In this document: piece by piece, positions 27,562-38,200 of the stretch
How the letters are laid out: each line of letters begins with the position of its first letter
How positions within the stretch are numbered: position 1 is the stretch's first letter
Source: an uncultured Verrucomicrobiota bacterium
GTDB taxonomy: Bacteria; Verrucomicrobiota; Kiritimatiellia; CAIVKH01
Direction of reading: 5' to 3'
Assembly: GCA_937996795.1 (NCBI GenBank)
Contig: CALKUH010000068.1
Coordinates: 62,001-126,000 of the forward strand
Length of the DNA stretch: 64,000 nt
Made by a program: the position numbers and the translations under genes
The notes under the pieces: generated by a model
Seen by the model: only the letters and a program-made list of their open reading frames with translations
Database searches by the model: none
What the model was told of the DNA's origin: nothing

Positions 27562-27990
27562 ATGAAAACGTGCATCGCAGCGTTGCTGATTTCATGCGTC
27601 GCGGCGCAGGCCGGGTCGCTTGCGAACCTGTCGGTCGTCACGGATCGCCTGATGCCGTCGAATGCGGTCAACGTCGTGACCTATGCCGCGCCGCGGGCGG
27701 TGTCGATCGGGGATCTGGGCTTGAAGGAAGCCGGGCTGGCTGCGGCGCCGGTGATCATGCAGGCGGACGAAGTGCGCATCTTCGCGAATCGCGAGGCGAT
27801 GGGCGCGCGCCCGAAGGCGCGGCTCTGGCGCAATTCGCGCGAGGGCGGGGCGTGGTGGTATCAAACCGGCGGCGAGGGTCTAGCGGATGCCCACGTGATT
27901 CAGCCGGGCGAAGCGGTGGTGATCCTCACGCGCGGCAGCACGAACGCCCTGGTGTGGAAGAACCCTCTGGCCGCGACTCCGGGCGAATGA
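27562..27990 (+). CDS. Small secreted protein of unknown function
   Basis: A 142-aa protein with a clear signal peptide (MKTCIAALLISCVAAQAGS). The mature part is beta-rich with the segments ADEVRIFANREAMG, ARLWRNSREGGAWWYQTG and VIQPGEAVVILTRG. It vaguely resembles the tail of secreted paralogous families of Verrucomicrobiota (TIGR02597-like), but I would not assign it. Gene organisation suggests a monocistronic, leaderless transcript. Confidence 0.72.
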   Translation: MKTCIAALLISCVAAQAGSLANLSVVTDRLMPSNAVNVVTYAAPRAVSIGDLGLKEAGLAAAPVIMQADEVRIFANREAMGARPKARLWRNSREGGAWWYQTGGEGLADAHVIQPGEAVVILTRGSTNALVWKNPLAATPGE

Positions 27991-28005
27991 TCGGGTCTCG
28001 CGCGG

Positions 28006-28221
28006 TTACTGCGTGTTCTTCAGCAACCGGTCGATCAGGACGAAGGCGAGGGCCGCGCGCTCGTTGCGGGAGAACTTCTGTTCCAAGGCGGTGATTTCCG
28101 CCTGGATGCGCGGGGCGGCCTGAGGGTCGTCGTGCGCGAGGCGGAAGGCGCTCTTCAGCTGCGACTCGTTGATGCAATAGACCGATTCGCCGCCGAGCAA
28201 TTCTATGGGTTTGACCGCCAT
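28006..28221 (-). CDS. Small uncharacterised protein in operon with IscA-type gene
   Basis: A 71-aa soluble protein (MAVKPIELLGGESVYCINE...), helical from about residue 20, with a single Cys. The ATG lies 3 bp after the stop codon of the IscA-type gene, so the two are cotranscribed. No family recognised. It may be an accessory of Fe-S assembly, by position only. Confidence 0.7.
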   Translation of the reverse strand: MAVKPIELLGGESVYCINESQLKSAFRLAHDDPQAAPRIQAEITALEQKFSRNERAALAFVLIDRLLKNTQ

Positions 28222-28224
28222 GGC

Positions 28225-28545
28225 TCAGACGGCGAAGGAGGAGCCGCAGCCGCAGGCCTTCACGGCTTTCGGATTCTTGAACCGGAAGCCGGAGGCGATG
28301 AGGTCGTCGGAGTAATCAATCTGCAAGCCGTCGAGGAACATCGCGCTGTTCGGGTCCGCAATGACGCGCAGTTCCGCCTCCTCGAACAGCACCTGATCCG
28401 TGTCCGCGAGCGCGTTGTCGATGCACGCGGAGTAGGTCATGCCCGAGCATCCGCCGGATACGACGGAGATGCGGAGGAAATTGGGGCCCGTGGCCTCCAG
28501 TTTCACCAGTTCCTGCTTCGCTTTGTCTGAAATCTGAATCGGCAT
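28225..28545 (-). CDS. IscA/SufA/ErpA-type iron-sulfur carrier
   Basis: A 106-aa A-type Fe-S carrier that binds and delivers [2Fe-2S] or [4Fe-4S] clusters. The three Cys ligands are in SGGCSGMTY and ACGCGSSF. The remaining family features, LRISVVSGGCSGM and IDYSDDLIASGFRFKNP, are conserved. AAGGA lies 7 bp before the ATG. No isc or suf genes adjoin it. Confidence 0.94.
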   Translation of the reverse strand: MPIQISDKAKQELVKLEATGPNFLRISVVSGGCSGMTYSACIDNALADTDQVLFEEAELRVIADPNSAMFLDGLQIDYSDDLIASGFRFKNPKAVKACGCGSSFAV

Positions 28546-28628
28546 CGACGTTTCCTTTAGAAGTCCAACGAACGCGAGAAGCTACGTCGCGCGGGGGCCG
28601 GTGTCAAGGAGGGCGGAATCTCGCGGAA

Positions 28629-29129
28629 TCAGGGCAGGTTAATGACCTGGCCGACTTTGAGGCGGTTGGGGTTCAGCCCCGGGTTCGCCTTCAAGATCTT
28701 GTCCACCGTGGTGCCGTGTTCCTTGGCCACCTTGCCGAGCAGGTCGCCCGCGCGGATGGCGTAGGTTCCACCGGTGCCTTCGGCGGCCGGGGCTGTGGCC
28801 GCGCCGGCGGCGGAGGGAGCGGGCGGCGTGGCGGAGGGAGACTTCGCCTTCATCTCGTCCCGCATGAGCGCCAGCTGGTCGCTGACGTTCTGGAAGGAGG
28901 TGCGCGTCTGGTTGTACAGGCCGCGGATGTTGCCGTTGAGTTCCTCGTTGGCGCCGCTGAGACGCGACACCTGCTGCTCGAGTTCGGAGAGGCGGTTGTC
29001 CTGCTGTGTTTCACCGCCGCGCCCCGAGAGTCCCACATAGAGGCCCGTGCCGCCCAGCGCAATGCCGAGGATTGCGAGGCCCGTGATGACGTAGTTGCCC
29101 ATTCCGCCGCCGCTGCTTTCAAGATTCAT
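28629..29129 (-). CDS. LysM protein with N-terminal membrane anchor and coiled coil
   Basis: A 166-aa protein. It has an N-terminal transmembrane helix (about 12-34, YVITGLAILGIALGGTGLYVGL), a coiled coil (about 42-92), an Ala/Pro-rich linker, and a C-terminal LysM domain (YAIRAGDLLGKVAKEHGTTVDKILKANPGLNPNRLKVGQVINLP) that binds peptidoglycan. It should tether the inner membrane to the wall. A promoter with TTGATG-16 bp-CATAGT lies just upstream. Confidence 0.9.
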   Translation of the reverse strand: MNLESSGGGMGNYVITGLAILGIALGGTGLYVGLSGRGGETQQDNRLSELEQQVSRLSGANEELNGNIRGLYNQTRTSFQNVSDQLALMRDEMKAKSPSATPPAPSAAGAATAPAAEGTGGTYAIRAGDLLGKVAKEHGTTVDKILKANPGLNPNRLKVGQVINLP

Positions 29130-29166
29130 AATGCGCGTACTATGGAGGCTCGCCGCCGCGCATCAA
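29130..29166 (-). promoter_or_regulatory. LysM gene promoter with near-zero leader
   Basis: On the minus strand TTGATG (29166-29161), 16-bp spacer, CATAGT (29144-29139), then 9 bp to the ATG. A transcript would have a leader of at most a few bases. Confidence 0.45.
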
Positions 29167-29327
29167 GCACGATTTGGCGCTCCGAGGACCACGCACTAAC
29201 CAAAACTTTACGGCGATTGAGGTTGCGTTTTCATGCCTCCGGGAAAACACTAGCGACGGGGTAGGGAACTGGCGGATGCGCCGTTTCGGGTTAAAACTCG
29301 CGGAAATGCCGTGAGGGAGGAGTGTTG

Positions 29328-30392
29328 ATGCCAAAACCAATCCGTCGCCGGTCGCGCCATTTTCCTGCAACTCATCGCTGCACCCCCCTGTATGCATTCA
29401 CGTGGGCCCTCTTCGCCGCCCTCGCCTTCAACACCGCCGCTCTGGCTGATTTGATCCGAACCCAGCGCGTTGAGCTGGTCACCGGCTGGAACGCCGTCTA
29501 TCTCGAGTTGGACCCGTCGGTTTCCGACCCGTCGGCCCTGTTTGCAGGGCAGCCGGTGGATGTCGTCGCGACCTTCGTCGCGCCGCAGCGCAGCGCGCAG
29601 TTCGTCCGCAATCCCTCCGCCTCGCTGCTGGGCACCTATGGGTGGTCGGTGTGGTACGCGCCTGCGCGCCAGGACCATTTCCTGACGAGCCTGCACAGCA
29701 TCTATGGCGCAAAGCCCTACCTGATTCACGCGACGACCAATGCGGTGTTGCAGCTTCCGGGCACGGTGGCGATCGAGCAGCGGGTGTGGACGCCAAACGC
29801 CTACAACTTCGTCGGCTTCAGCGTTGCGTCGCCCGGCGCCCCCACCTTCCGCGAGTTTTTCCGCGGTTCCGCGGCGCACAATCACAACAAGATGTACCGC
29901 CTGGTGGACGGCACCTGGCGCCAGCTCCTCGACCCGGGCGCCGCGGCGATGCGGGCCGGCGAGGCGTTCTGGATCTACTGCGAGGGGCGCTCGGATTTCA
30001 CCGGTCCGCTGGAGGTCTCGACCCGGTCGACCGCCGGCGTCACGTTGTCCTCGCGGGGTGGCAGCGAGGTGGCCTTCCGCAACCGCACGCCGCATCCGCT
30101 CGCCTTCACGGTCGAGCACCTGGTCGATCCCGCGCAGCCCATCCCGGTGAGCACGCCGGTCCGTGTGATGGACGAGGCCGCCGGCGGACTCCGCACGCTG
30201 AGCGTGCATTTTGACGCCGCTCACTTCGTGCAGGCGTTTCCCGCACTCAATGCGGGCGCGGCCGCGCGGTTGCCCCTGGAGCTGCGCCTGCAGGATGCCG
30301 GCCCCGGGGTCCGGCGTTCGGTGCTCAAAGTGACCACGGATATCGGAACGATCACCTACATCCCGGTGTCGGCCTCCCGGGACGACCTGTAA
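29328..30392 (+). CDS. Secreted protein, first gene of the giant-protein cluster
   Basis: A 354-aa protein. An Arg-rich N-region and hydrophobic core (YAFTWALFAALAFNTAALA) make a signal peptide. The mature part is beta-rich and has no domain I can name. Noted segments are VTGWNAVYLELDPSV, YLIHATTNAVLQLPG and a C-terminal immunoglobulin-like stretch ending in TDIGTITYIPVSASR. GGGAGGAG lies 6 bp before ATG 29328, which is therefore preferred over upstream GTG and TTG codons. The next gene starts 27 bp downstream. Confidence 0.8.
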   Translation: MPKPIRRRSRHFPATHRCTPLYAFTWALFAALAFNTAALADLIRTQRVELVTGWNAVYLELDPSVSDPSALFAGQPVDVVATFVAPQRSAQFVRNPSASLLGTYGWSVWYAPARQDHFLTSLHSIYGAKPYLIHATTNAVLQLPGTVAIEQRVWTPNAYNFVGFSVASPGAPTFREFFRGSAAHNHNKMYRLVDGTWRQLLDPGAAAMRAGEAFWIYCEGRSDFTGPLEVSTRSTAGVTLSSRGGSEVAFRNRTPHPLAFTVEHLVDPAQPIPVSTPVRVMDEAAGGLRTLSVHFDAAHFVQAFPALNAGAAARLPLELRLQDAGPGVRRSVLKVTTDIGTITYIPVSASRDDL

Positions 30393-30419
30393 CGCCTGGC
30401 GCCAAGAAGGAACGAACAC

Positions 30420-32246
30420 ATGCGTGTCACCTCGTCATTTAATATCGGGCTCACGGCCGCGGCTCTCGCGACCGTGGCGTTGCAGCCGCACGTCAGCTTT
30501 GGACAGGCCAGCCCGTACCGCGGCCTCTGGGTCGGTTCCGTCGCGCTGTCTTCTGTTAATGAAGTGAGCGTCCCGCTCGATGAGAACAACGTGCCGGTCG
30601 CGCCCGATCCGGAGAAACCGACGCCCACCGCCGACCGCGCCGACCTGCGCCTTATCATCCACGTGAACGGGGCGGGGCAGGCGTTCCTTCTTAAGGACGT
30701 GGCGATCCTGAATCGCGTGCAGGGGCAGCCGACGAACGGCGCCGTGGAGTTCGCGACGGAGGACGACCTCTCCCTTGTGACCGATCCGCGGCTCTACGCC
30801 GTGTTCCCCCCGCAGCCCGCGATGCGCTACGCCAGCGCGGTGTTCGACTTCGGCGACGCGAAGGCCACGGAGGCGCTGGACGCCATCGTGGAACAGGCCG
30901 CGAACGCCGCGGCGGCCTTCACGACGAACGCCTCCCTTGATGTCTCCACGCAGGGCGCGCGCGTGACGGCGCGCAACAATGCCATTGCGCTGATCCAGCC
31001 GGGGTTGGAGACGATTGCGCAGAACGCGAATGTGTCGGAGGGGTTTAACGATTTCCTCCAGTTGTTCGACACCGCCGCGATTTCCGCGATCATCGCGAAC
31101 ACCAGCGACCCGGTGGTTGCCACCCTGTCGAACGCGGCCGTCGCGCTGCGCGACCAGTCGTTCTACGGCGACACGCGCGCCATCGACATGTTGAACGCCG
31201 TCGTGGCCGCGGTGAACGCGGCGCTGCCGGCCAACCGCGCCAAGGCCGCGCACCACACGGCGTCGTCCTACGCCGACGTGATGAATCTGTACCAGCGCTT
31301 CATCTCCGGCGGCGGGTTTGGCGACATGATCACGGCGTCGGCCGAAGCCGCGGCGGATGCGGCGGTGCTGCCGGGCGCGACGCTGGCGAGCATTGATGCC
31401 GCGATGCGCGCGGCGTCCGAAACGGTCGATGCGCTGACCGACGCGCTCCAGGCGCGTGTGCAGCAGTATGACGACACCCGCGCGACCGAGGCGATTGATG
31501 CCGTGCTGCTGGCCATGGCGCAGGACGCGCTGGCGAACGCCGCGCTGACCGTGGAGGAAATTGCCGGGTCGAGCGAAGCGGCGGGCCGCTCCGTGCTGGC
31601 GGACATGGTGGCGCGCTATCCGCTCCCGGTGCTGACGCCCACGGTCGATTACAACACCTTCGCCGGATCGTCGTCATTGACCGGCGCGCCCGCGCTGGCC
31701 GTCTTCGCCGCGGCCGATGCCGCGATCAACGAGCGCGCGACCAACCCGCTCTACACACCGCAGTCGCTCTACACCGCGGCGAAACTGGCGGCGATCAAGG
31801 CGTTGCAGGCGGCCTACAATGTCGCGGCGCGCGTGATGCGGACGGAGCTGCCGCTGGAGGGCGCGTTTGAGGCGGGGTCCGGCGACGCGCGTCCCATTTC
31901 GGCGCTGGCGCAGGCGTCGGATCTGGGCGCGCCGGGCCTCACGGGACTGATCTACCTGCCGGCGAACCACCCGACCAATCCGTTCCGCCACCGCCGCCAT
32001 CCGGACCACACGGCCGGGTACAACATCGAGCGCCGCATCCGCCTCGATTTCGACGGCATGCAGGGCGATGCGATTGAGGCCGCGGGCTTCGGCGTGGACC
32101 GCATCAGCGGCATGTACCGCGAGGAAATCTTTGGCCTGCACAAACCGCTGGGCCCGGACCCCGACACCGCCCCGATCGGACTGCGGACGGAAGGCCCGTT
32201 CCAGCTCAACCGGATCAGCTTCATCGACACACTGAACACCCTTTGA
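30420..32246 (+). CDS. Secreted protein with beta domain split by a long Ala-rich helical insert
   Basis: A 608-aa protein with a signal peptide (residues 1-29, ending HVSFGQA). Residues about 30-145 are beta-rich (YRGLWVGSVALSSVNEVSVP; LRLIIHVNGAGQAFLLKDV). Residues about 145-500 are overwhelmingly helical and Ala-rich. The end (about 505-608) returns to beta-like sequence (NIERRIRLDFDGMQGD; GLHKPLGPDPDTAP; GPFQLNRISFID). The first and last parts look like halves of one domain opened by the insert. No family was recognised. The 3065-aa gene begins 10 bp downstream. Confidence 0.8.
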   Translation: MRVTSSFNIGLTAAALATVALQPHVSFGQASPYRGLWVGSVALSSVNEVSVPLDENNVPVAPDPEKPTPTADRADLRLIIHVNGAGQAFLLKDVAILNRVQGQPTNGAVEFATEDDLSLVTDPRLYAVFPPQPAMRYASAVFDFGDAKATEALDAIVEQAANAAAAFTTNASLDVSTQGARVTARNNAIALIQPGLETIAQNANVSEGFNDFLQLFDTAAISAIIANTSDPVVATLSNAAVALRDQSFYGDTRAIDMLNAVVAAVNAALPANRAKAAHHTASSYADVMNLYQRFISGGGFGDMITASAEAAADAAVLPGATLASIDAAMRAASETVDALTDALQARVQQYDDTRATEAIDAVLLAMAQDALANAALTVEEIAGSSEAAGRSVLADMVARYPLPVLTPTVDYNTFAGSSSLTGAPALAVFAAADAAINERATNPLYTPQSLYTAAKLAAIKALQAAYNVAARVMRTELPLEGAFEAGSGDARPISALAQASDLGAPGLTGLIYLPANHPTNPFRHRRHPDHTAGYNIERRIRLDFDGMQGDAIEAAGFGVDRISGMYREEIFGLHKPLGPDPDTAPIGLRTEGPFQLNRISFIDTLNTL

Positions 32247-32256
32247 GGCGCGCACC

Positions 32257-35200
32257 ATGAATAAAACCAACACGACTTACCTGGCCCGCCGCATGCGAGC
32301 CGCGGCGTCCGCATTCCTGCTGGCGGTCCCGCTGCTCGGCTCCTTGAGTGCGGCGCAGGCGCAACAGGATGACATGGCGTTCACCGCGACGATCCGTCCG
32401 TGGGGCACGGGATCGTTCGACCTGACGATCCTGAACGACACGCTGGAGCCCATCACCGGGTTCACGCTGCAGATGGACGGCACGGATCATGAATTTGCCT
32501 ACATCTACGCCGGTTCGATCACGCGTTCGGCGCGCGTGCTGGAGCCGCTGTACGTGTCCGGAAGCAACGGCGTGGTGCGCGAGGTGTGGAATGGCATCGG
32601 CGGCGTCACGCTCGACAACCTGCGCAACAACGTCAACTACCCGAACTCGCCGAATACACGCAACCTCATCACCGGCAACTTCGAGGCGCCCGTCAACATC
32701 GGCGACAACTACGGCCAGCGCATCCACGGCTACCTCGTGGCGCCGGAAACCGGCACCTACACCTTCTGGATCGCCGGCGACGACTACAGCGAATTGTGGA
32801 TCAGCACCGACGCGAATCCGGCCAATGCGTCGCTGGTGGCGCATGTGCCGGGCTGGACCGGCTCGCGGCAGTGGGACAAGTATGGATCCCAGGCTGGGAC
32901 GCGCTCCCTGACGGCCGGTCAATACTACTATGTGTATGCGGTGATGAAAGAGGGCGGGGGGCTGGACAACCTCGCGGTCGGCTGGCAGCGCCCGAGCGGG
33001 TTGCTGCAGCGTCCGATGCCGGCCAACGTGTTCCGGATCAGCGCGGGTGGCGAGGCGCTCAACGTCTCGGATCCGTCGTCCTCCTCCGACCAGTCGGACA
33101 CGATCCGGCTCGTGGACATCGCCGGGTTGAACCGCGGCAGCACGATCTTCATGCAGGCGGCGTTCACGCCGACGCCGGCGAATGCCGCGCGCGTCCTCTT
33201 TAACAACGGCACGGCGCGCCAGAACGCGGTGCTCACGGTGTTTGGCGCGAACGGCGGGCGCGGTCAGTTGACGCTGAATGACACGGCCTCCAACGAGTCG
33301 GGCGTCAACTACGTCTTCCAGACGGAAAAACGGCCGCGCACGCTGACGGTGAAGTCGGAGGTGCTGGGGACCGGCGCGTTCATTTCCAACTTTGTCGTCC
33401 GGGTGCTGAACCGGCAGGGCGCGGTGATTGAGGAGCGCATCCAGCCGGCGGGCAACGTGACGATCAGCCATCTCTCCGACGGCATGCGCGTCGAGATCGC
33501 CGCCGCGGGCGAGGTGTACCAGAACGCGAACGGCGCCTTCCTCTACGACGCCTCGAACATCCCGTCGGATTCCGGCATCAATTCGCCGAATCCGCCGCGC
33601 CAGCGCTACGTGGCGACGGGCCTGTCGGTGAACAACACGCCGCAGACCGGCGATCCGACGCAATACTCCTTCGACATCAACGGCGACACGGAGGTCAAGA
33701 TCCGCTGGCGTCATGACTACGCCCTGTTGCTGAACCACGATTTCAGCGCGACGGAAAGTCCCGAGCGCGACCCGCAGGGGAACCCGTGGGCCGGTCCGCT
33801 CGTGTCGGCGGCATCGGGCAACCCCACGCCGGACGCGACGAAGCTCCACTGGATTGAGCGCGGGCAGGAGGTCATCGCGCAGATCGATGGCCAGGTGCTC
33901 GATTTCAGCCGCCCCGGCCTCGACATCCGCTACGTGCCGAAGGCCTACCGCGCCCGCGGCAGCGCCCGCGGCGTCTTCCTGCAGAGCGAAACCCACACGA
34001 ACGCGTTCACGGTTGGCCAGTCGCCGCCGCAGCGCCAGCAGGTGAATTCCTTCGTGATGGATAACTGGGGCAGCATTGACTACATCTGGCAAATCCAGTT
34101 CGGCGTGCGCGTGAATGTGGATGACGCGGCCCGATCCGCGCTGCCCCGCGTCTTTCGCGTGAGCCCGGTGAACGGCACCGAGGTCGAGATCGGCAGCCTG
34201 GAGGGCACGTTCTGGTTTGACCCCGGCGAGGCGGTCAAGGTTTCCTCCGCGGCCAACGTGACGCCGGACCCGTCCTCGCTCGCGCTCAGCGGCTGGATCA
34301 GCGGCGATGGGTTCTATTTCAGCGCCAACGGCGATATCAACAGCCAGAGCGGCGCGCTGCTGTCGGGCGGACCGGTGGTGGAATCCGGAAATCCCGTCGC
34401 CCTGTGGCAGACGGGGTTCACCGACGCGAACGGGCGCCTCTACCGCGGCCTGTCGATCCCGAACCTGCGCCGCCCGGCGCGCGTGTTGTGGACCTATGGC
34501 CAGCAGGTCTACCAGGACACGGTCCGCATCGGCGAATACATGTTCCAGAACAACGAGGCCCTGCTCGCGGCGAACCCGACGCTGGCTGCGATGATCCTCA
34601 ACCCGCCGTTCCAGGTCAGCCGCCTCAGCATCGCCGGCGCCAACCAGAACGTGTCGGACGTGGATCTGACGGTGTGGGACCCCAACGCCCAGAAGCTGTA
34701 TCCGCTCATCCCCGGCCAGATCCGCGCGAAGTGGACGAATGGCACGGCGTCGATCCAGGTCCTCATCGACGTGCTGCCGCCCGATCAGGCGCACTATCCG
34801 CACATTGCCGGCACGCCGCCGGTGCAGCTGACGCCGGACCCGGACGGCACCTACTTCTTTAAGGAGCTGAAGTACACCGAGAACGACGCGGCAATCAGCG
34901 GCGGCAGCCTGTTCACCGCCGACCGTCCCGGGCGCACGGTCCTGCTCTTCGGCGAGATCAAGCGCATCGGCCGCGGCGATCCCAAGGAATACCTGCGCGT
35001 GCGCATGGTGCAGACGCGCGAATGGAACGACGCCGCGCCGCTTCCGATGACGACCGTCGTCGGGCGCGCGATCAGCGATCCCTCGCTAGACCTCGCCAAC
35101 CTGGGCACCGGCTACATCAAGTTCGAGAACGCGCGCTACAACCCCAACGTGTACGATGCGACGCTGCTGGACGGCCTGGTTGCCCGGGACGTCTACGACC

Positions 35201-38200
35201 TGAACGCGCTCCGCTCGACCAGCGGGGAAAAGATCGTCATCAACCGCGATGCGCTGCCGGGCCCGGTCATTCCCGTCAACCTGCATCCCGGCGCGGCCGC
35301 TGAACAACGCATCGTCGTCGTCTGGTACTACGACCCGTCGCTCACCGACGAGATACTCTGGCCGCACGCCGCGCGCACCTACATCCCGCGCTGGCCGACC
35401 ACCGAGGCGGAGGGGCTGGGCCGCATTGTGATCGCGAGCCGTTTCGGCAGCGAGAGCCTCAACGCCGCGCAGCAGGACCAGCTCGTCGCGCCCGCCGTCA
35501 CGAACATCCAGGCCAACGGGGTGGGCGGGTTCATCACCAGCGTGGTGCCTCGCGCGACGACGTACAACCCGACGCGCATCCAGCAGCCGGCGGTGTACGT
35601 CCAGAACGACCCGGCCTCGCCCGGCTACAATCCGAACGAGGAACACGGGCTCATGGCGCCGTCGCTCCGGTTCGCGCAGGTGTCGCCGCGCCCGCCCGCC
35701 GCGTACGCGCTGCGCAACAAGGATCTCAACCGCTACTCCACCTCCTCGATGACCGAGGCGGGCCAGCCGTCGGACTACTCCTCGCACCCGTTCGTCCTCG
35801 TGCAGTACTTCGACACGGCGATCAACGAGTTCGCGATGCGCGTCTATTCGATCGAGAAGGAAGACGCGACGATCCCGAACTACTCCTTCGCAAACCAGAA
35901 CCTCATCCACCTGCCGACCAACCTGTTTGAAGTGTCGGCCACGCCGCAGGCCCTCGCGCAGCAGCCGCATGTGGTGATGGAGGCGGGCGAGCCGGTGATC
36001 CCGTTCTATCCGCTCGGTGTCGTGATCGGCGCATCGCCGGCGCCGGAGACGTTCGGCGTGAACATCAAGGGCCAGTCCACGTATTGGGAGGACCACAAGG
36101 GCACGAGCTGGGCAGTGTCCGGCGGCGAGAACGCGTGGTTCACCTATTCGATTTACTACCCGATGGCGCCCGACTTCTGGTGGCCGGCGGGCAAGCCGGG
36201 CCGCGTGCGGTACAATGAGGTCACGCAGCAGAAACTCGCGTCGTTCCCGAATGTCGGCGACAGCGTGTCGTTCATGCCGAACAACATCTCGCTGCTCCGC
36301 AGCCTGAGCATCGGCGCCATCGTGGCGGAGGCGGTCGAGACCAACGCGCGCCCGAACAGGATCCTCTACAAGAGCGACTGGCCGGCGGTCGCGCCGGTGC
36401 TGAAGGCGGGCGAGACGCTTACGTTCTCCGGCGGCGAGTACCGCCAGGACAACCCCAACACGTCCGTGCTCGATGGCAACGGCAACGTGCAGACCGTGCC
36501 GACGCCCGGCCTGCCCGGCGTGCTCGGCTTCGCGGTGGGCGAGGTGGTGTTCGATGCGCTGAACCCGCGCGGTTCCACGTCGCTGCTCACGAACAGCTGG
36601 ACCGTCCGCATGGGGCAGGTGCTCGACGTGCGCACGCAGGTCCTGCCGATCGGCGATTTCCCGACGGACCTGCTGCCGGCCTCGGGCCGCACCCGCGTCA
36701 GCGGCGGCAAGTATGTGTTCAACGAACTGCCGGCGTCGTTGCAGAAGCGTTTCCGGTATGACCCGCTCGCGCAAAGCGTCGATCCGTCCACGGGCCTGAC
36801 GCTCAGCGGGCGCCTGGAAATCAATGGGTTCCTGAACGACAAGGATATCGGGGAAGACACGCTGACCGCCCCGCCGCCCGCGGTGTACGTGCTGGAGCCG
36901 AACATCATGACGACGGGCGACCGCGATGCCCTGCTTGCGCTGTCCGAGGAATCGGGCTGGCGGTCGGCGGTCCTGCAGTTGTACGACAGGACGCGGAACC
37001 CCGAGGGCCTGCAAGCCGCCAATGGCTCGCTGCTGACCGGTGCGTATCTTGTCGGCTTGCAGCCGAAGGTTCAGCGCAACCCGGTGACGGGCCAACCGCT
37101 GTTGACCCCGATTGAGCCCGGTTCCGACGTGCTGGTCCCGCTCACCGATCCGAAGACGCCGGAAGCGGCGCGCCAGTTCGGGCCCGGCCTCGCGTTGATC
37201 CCGAATGGCGGATTCATGGATCCGTTTGGCGTGATCCCGAATCCGAGCGGACCGCCGACCCCGTACCCCGACGTGAGCTGGGTCACCGTGGCGGAGAACA
37301 ACGACCCGAGCATGGGCGGTTCGCCGGTCACGCTGCACGTCATCAAAGTCGACCGCAACGAACGCTATCGCGGCGCGATCAAGACGGTCCTGTCCGACAA
37401 CGTGTTCGATGAGAATGTCGTGCTGCGCCACACGGGCGAATTCGGCGGGAACGCGGACGACCTCGTTTACGAATGGTGGTACCGCGCCGATGACGGCAGC
37501 CTCGACGTGCAGCCGCCGTACATTGTGGACCGCGATTCCGCCGGCCCGTGGCTCCTCTTCCCCGACCCGAGCGGGAACCAGGGCCTCGCCCGCACGGAAA
37601 TCCTGCTGAAGGGCAACCCGAACACGCCGGAGACGTTGATCGCGGATTCGTGGTGGTTCCTCCGCTACCGGCACAAGAACGACACGGTGCAGGGGACCGA
37701 TTGGTATCGCCCGCAGCAGAACGGCGACGACCAGGTGAACTTCGAGTGGGCGGGCGCGGGCAACAACGACCCGTTCAACGACTTCAACCTCGACGGCTAC
37801 CCGGATTACCGCGCGCAGCTCGCGATGGGGTGGATCAAGCGCGTGCTCGACGCGGTGAACCCCTACGAGGCGCGCATCCGCGACTTCGAGGGCGACAGCC
37901 CCGCCACGATGTCGAGCATGCTGCAGCAACTCGGCCCGCGTTTCGAGGGACCCGTCGCGCTGAATCCCGACAAGAATGTGATCGAGAACGTCGGCCTCAT
38001 CGAGCTGTACGAGACGATCCTCAAGCGCGGCAGCGACCTGTCGATCAACCTGTCGACGCCGGTTTCGACGCCCGCGATCGCGAACGCGCTGCAGCTCGCC
38101 TCCACGCGTATTTCCGACTTCTACATGCTGCTGGCGAACGAGGCGTACACGGATGCGCAGGACCCGACGATCGGCATCGGCGGCGGCACCGTCGACCCCG

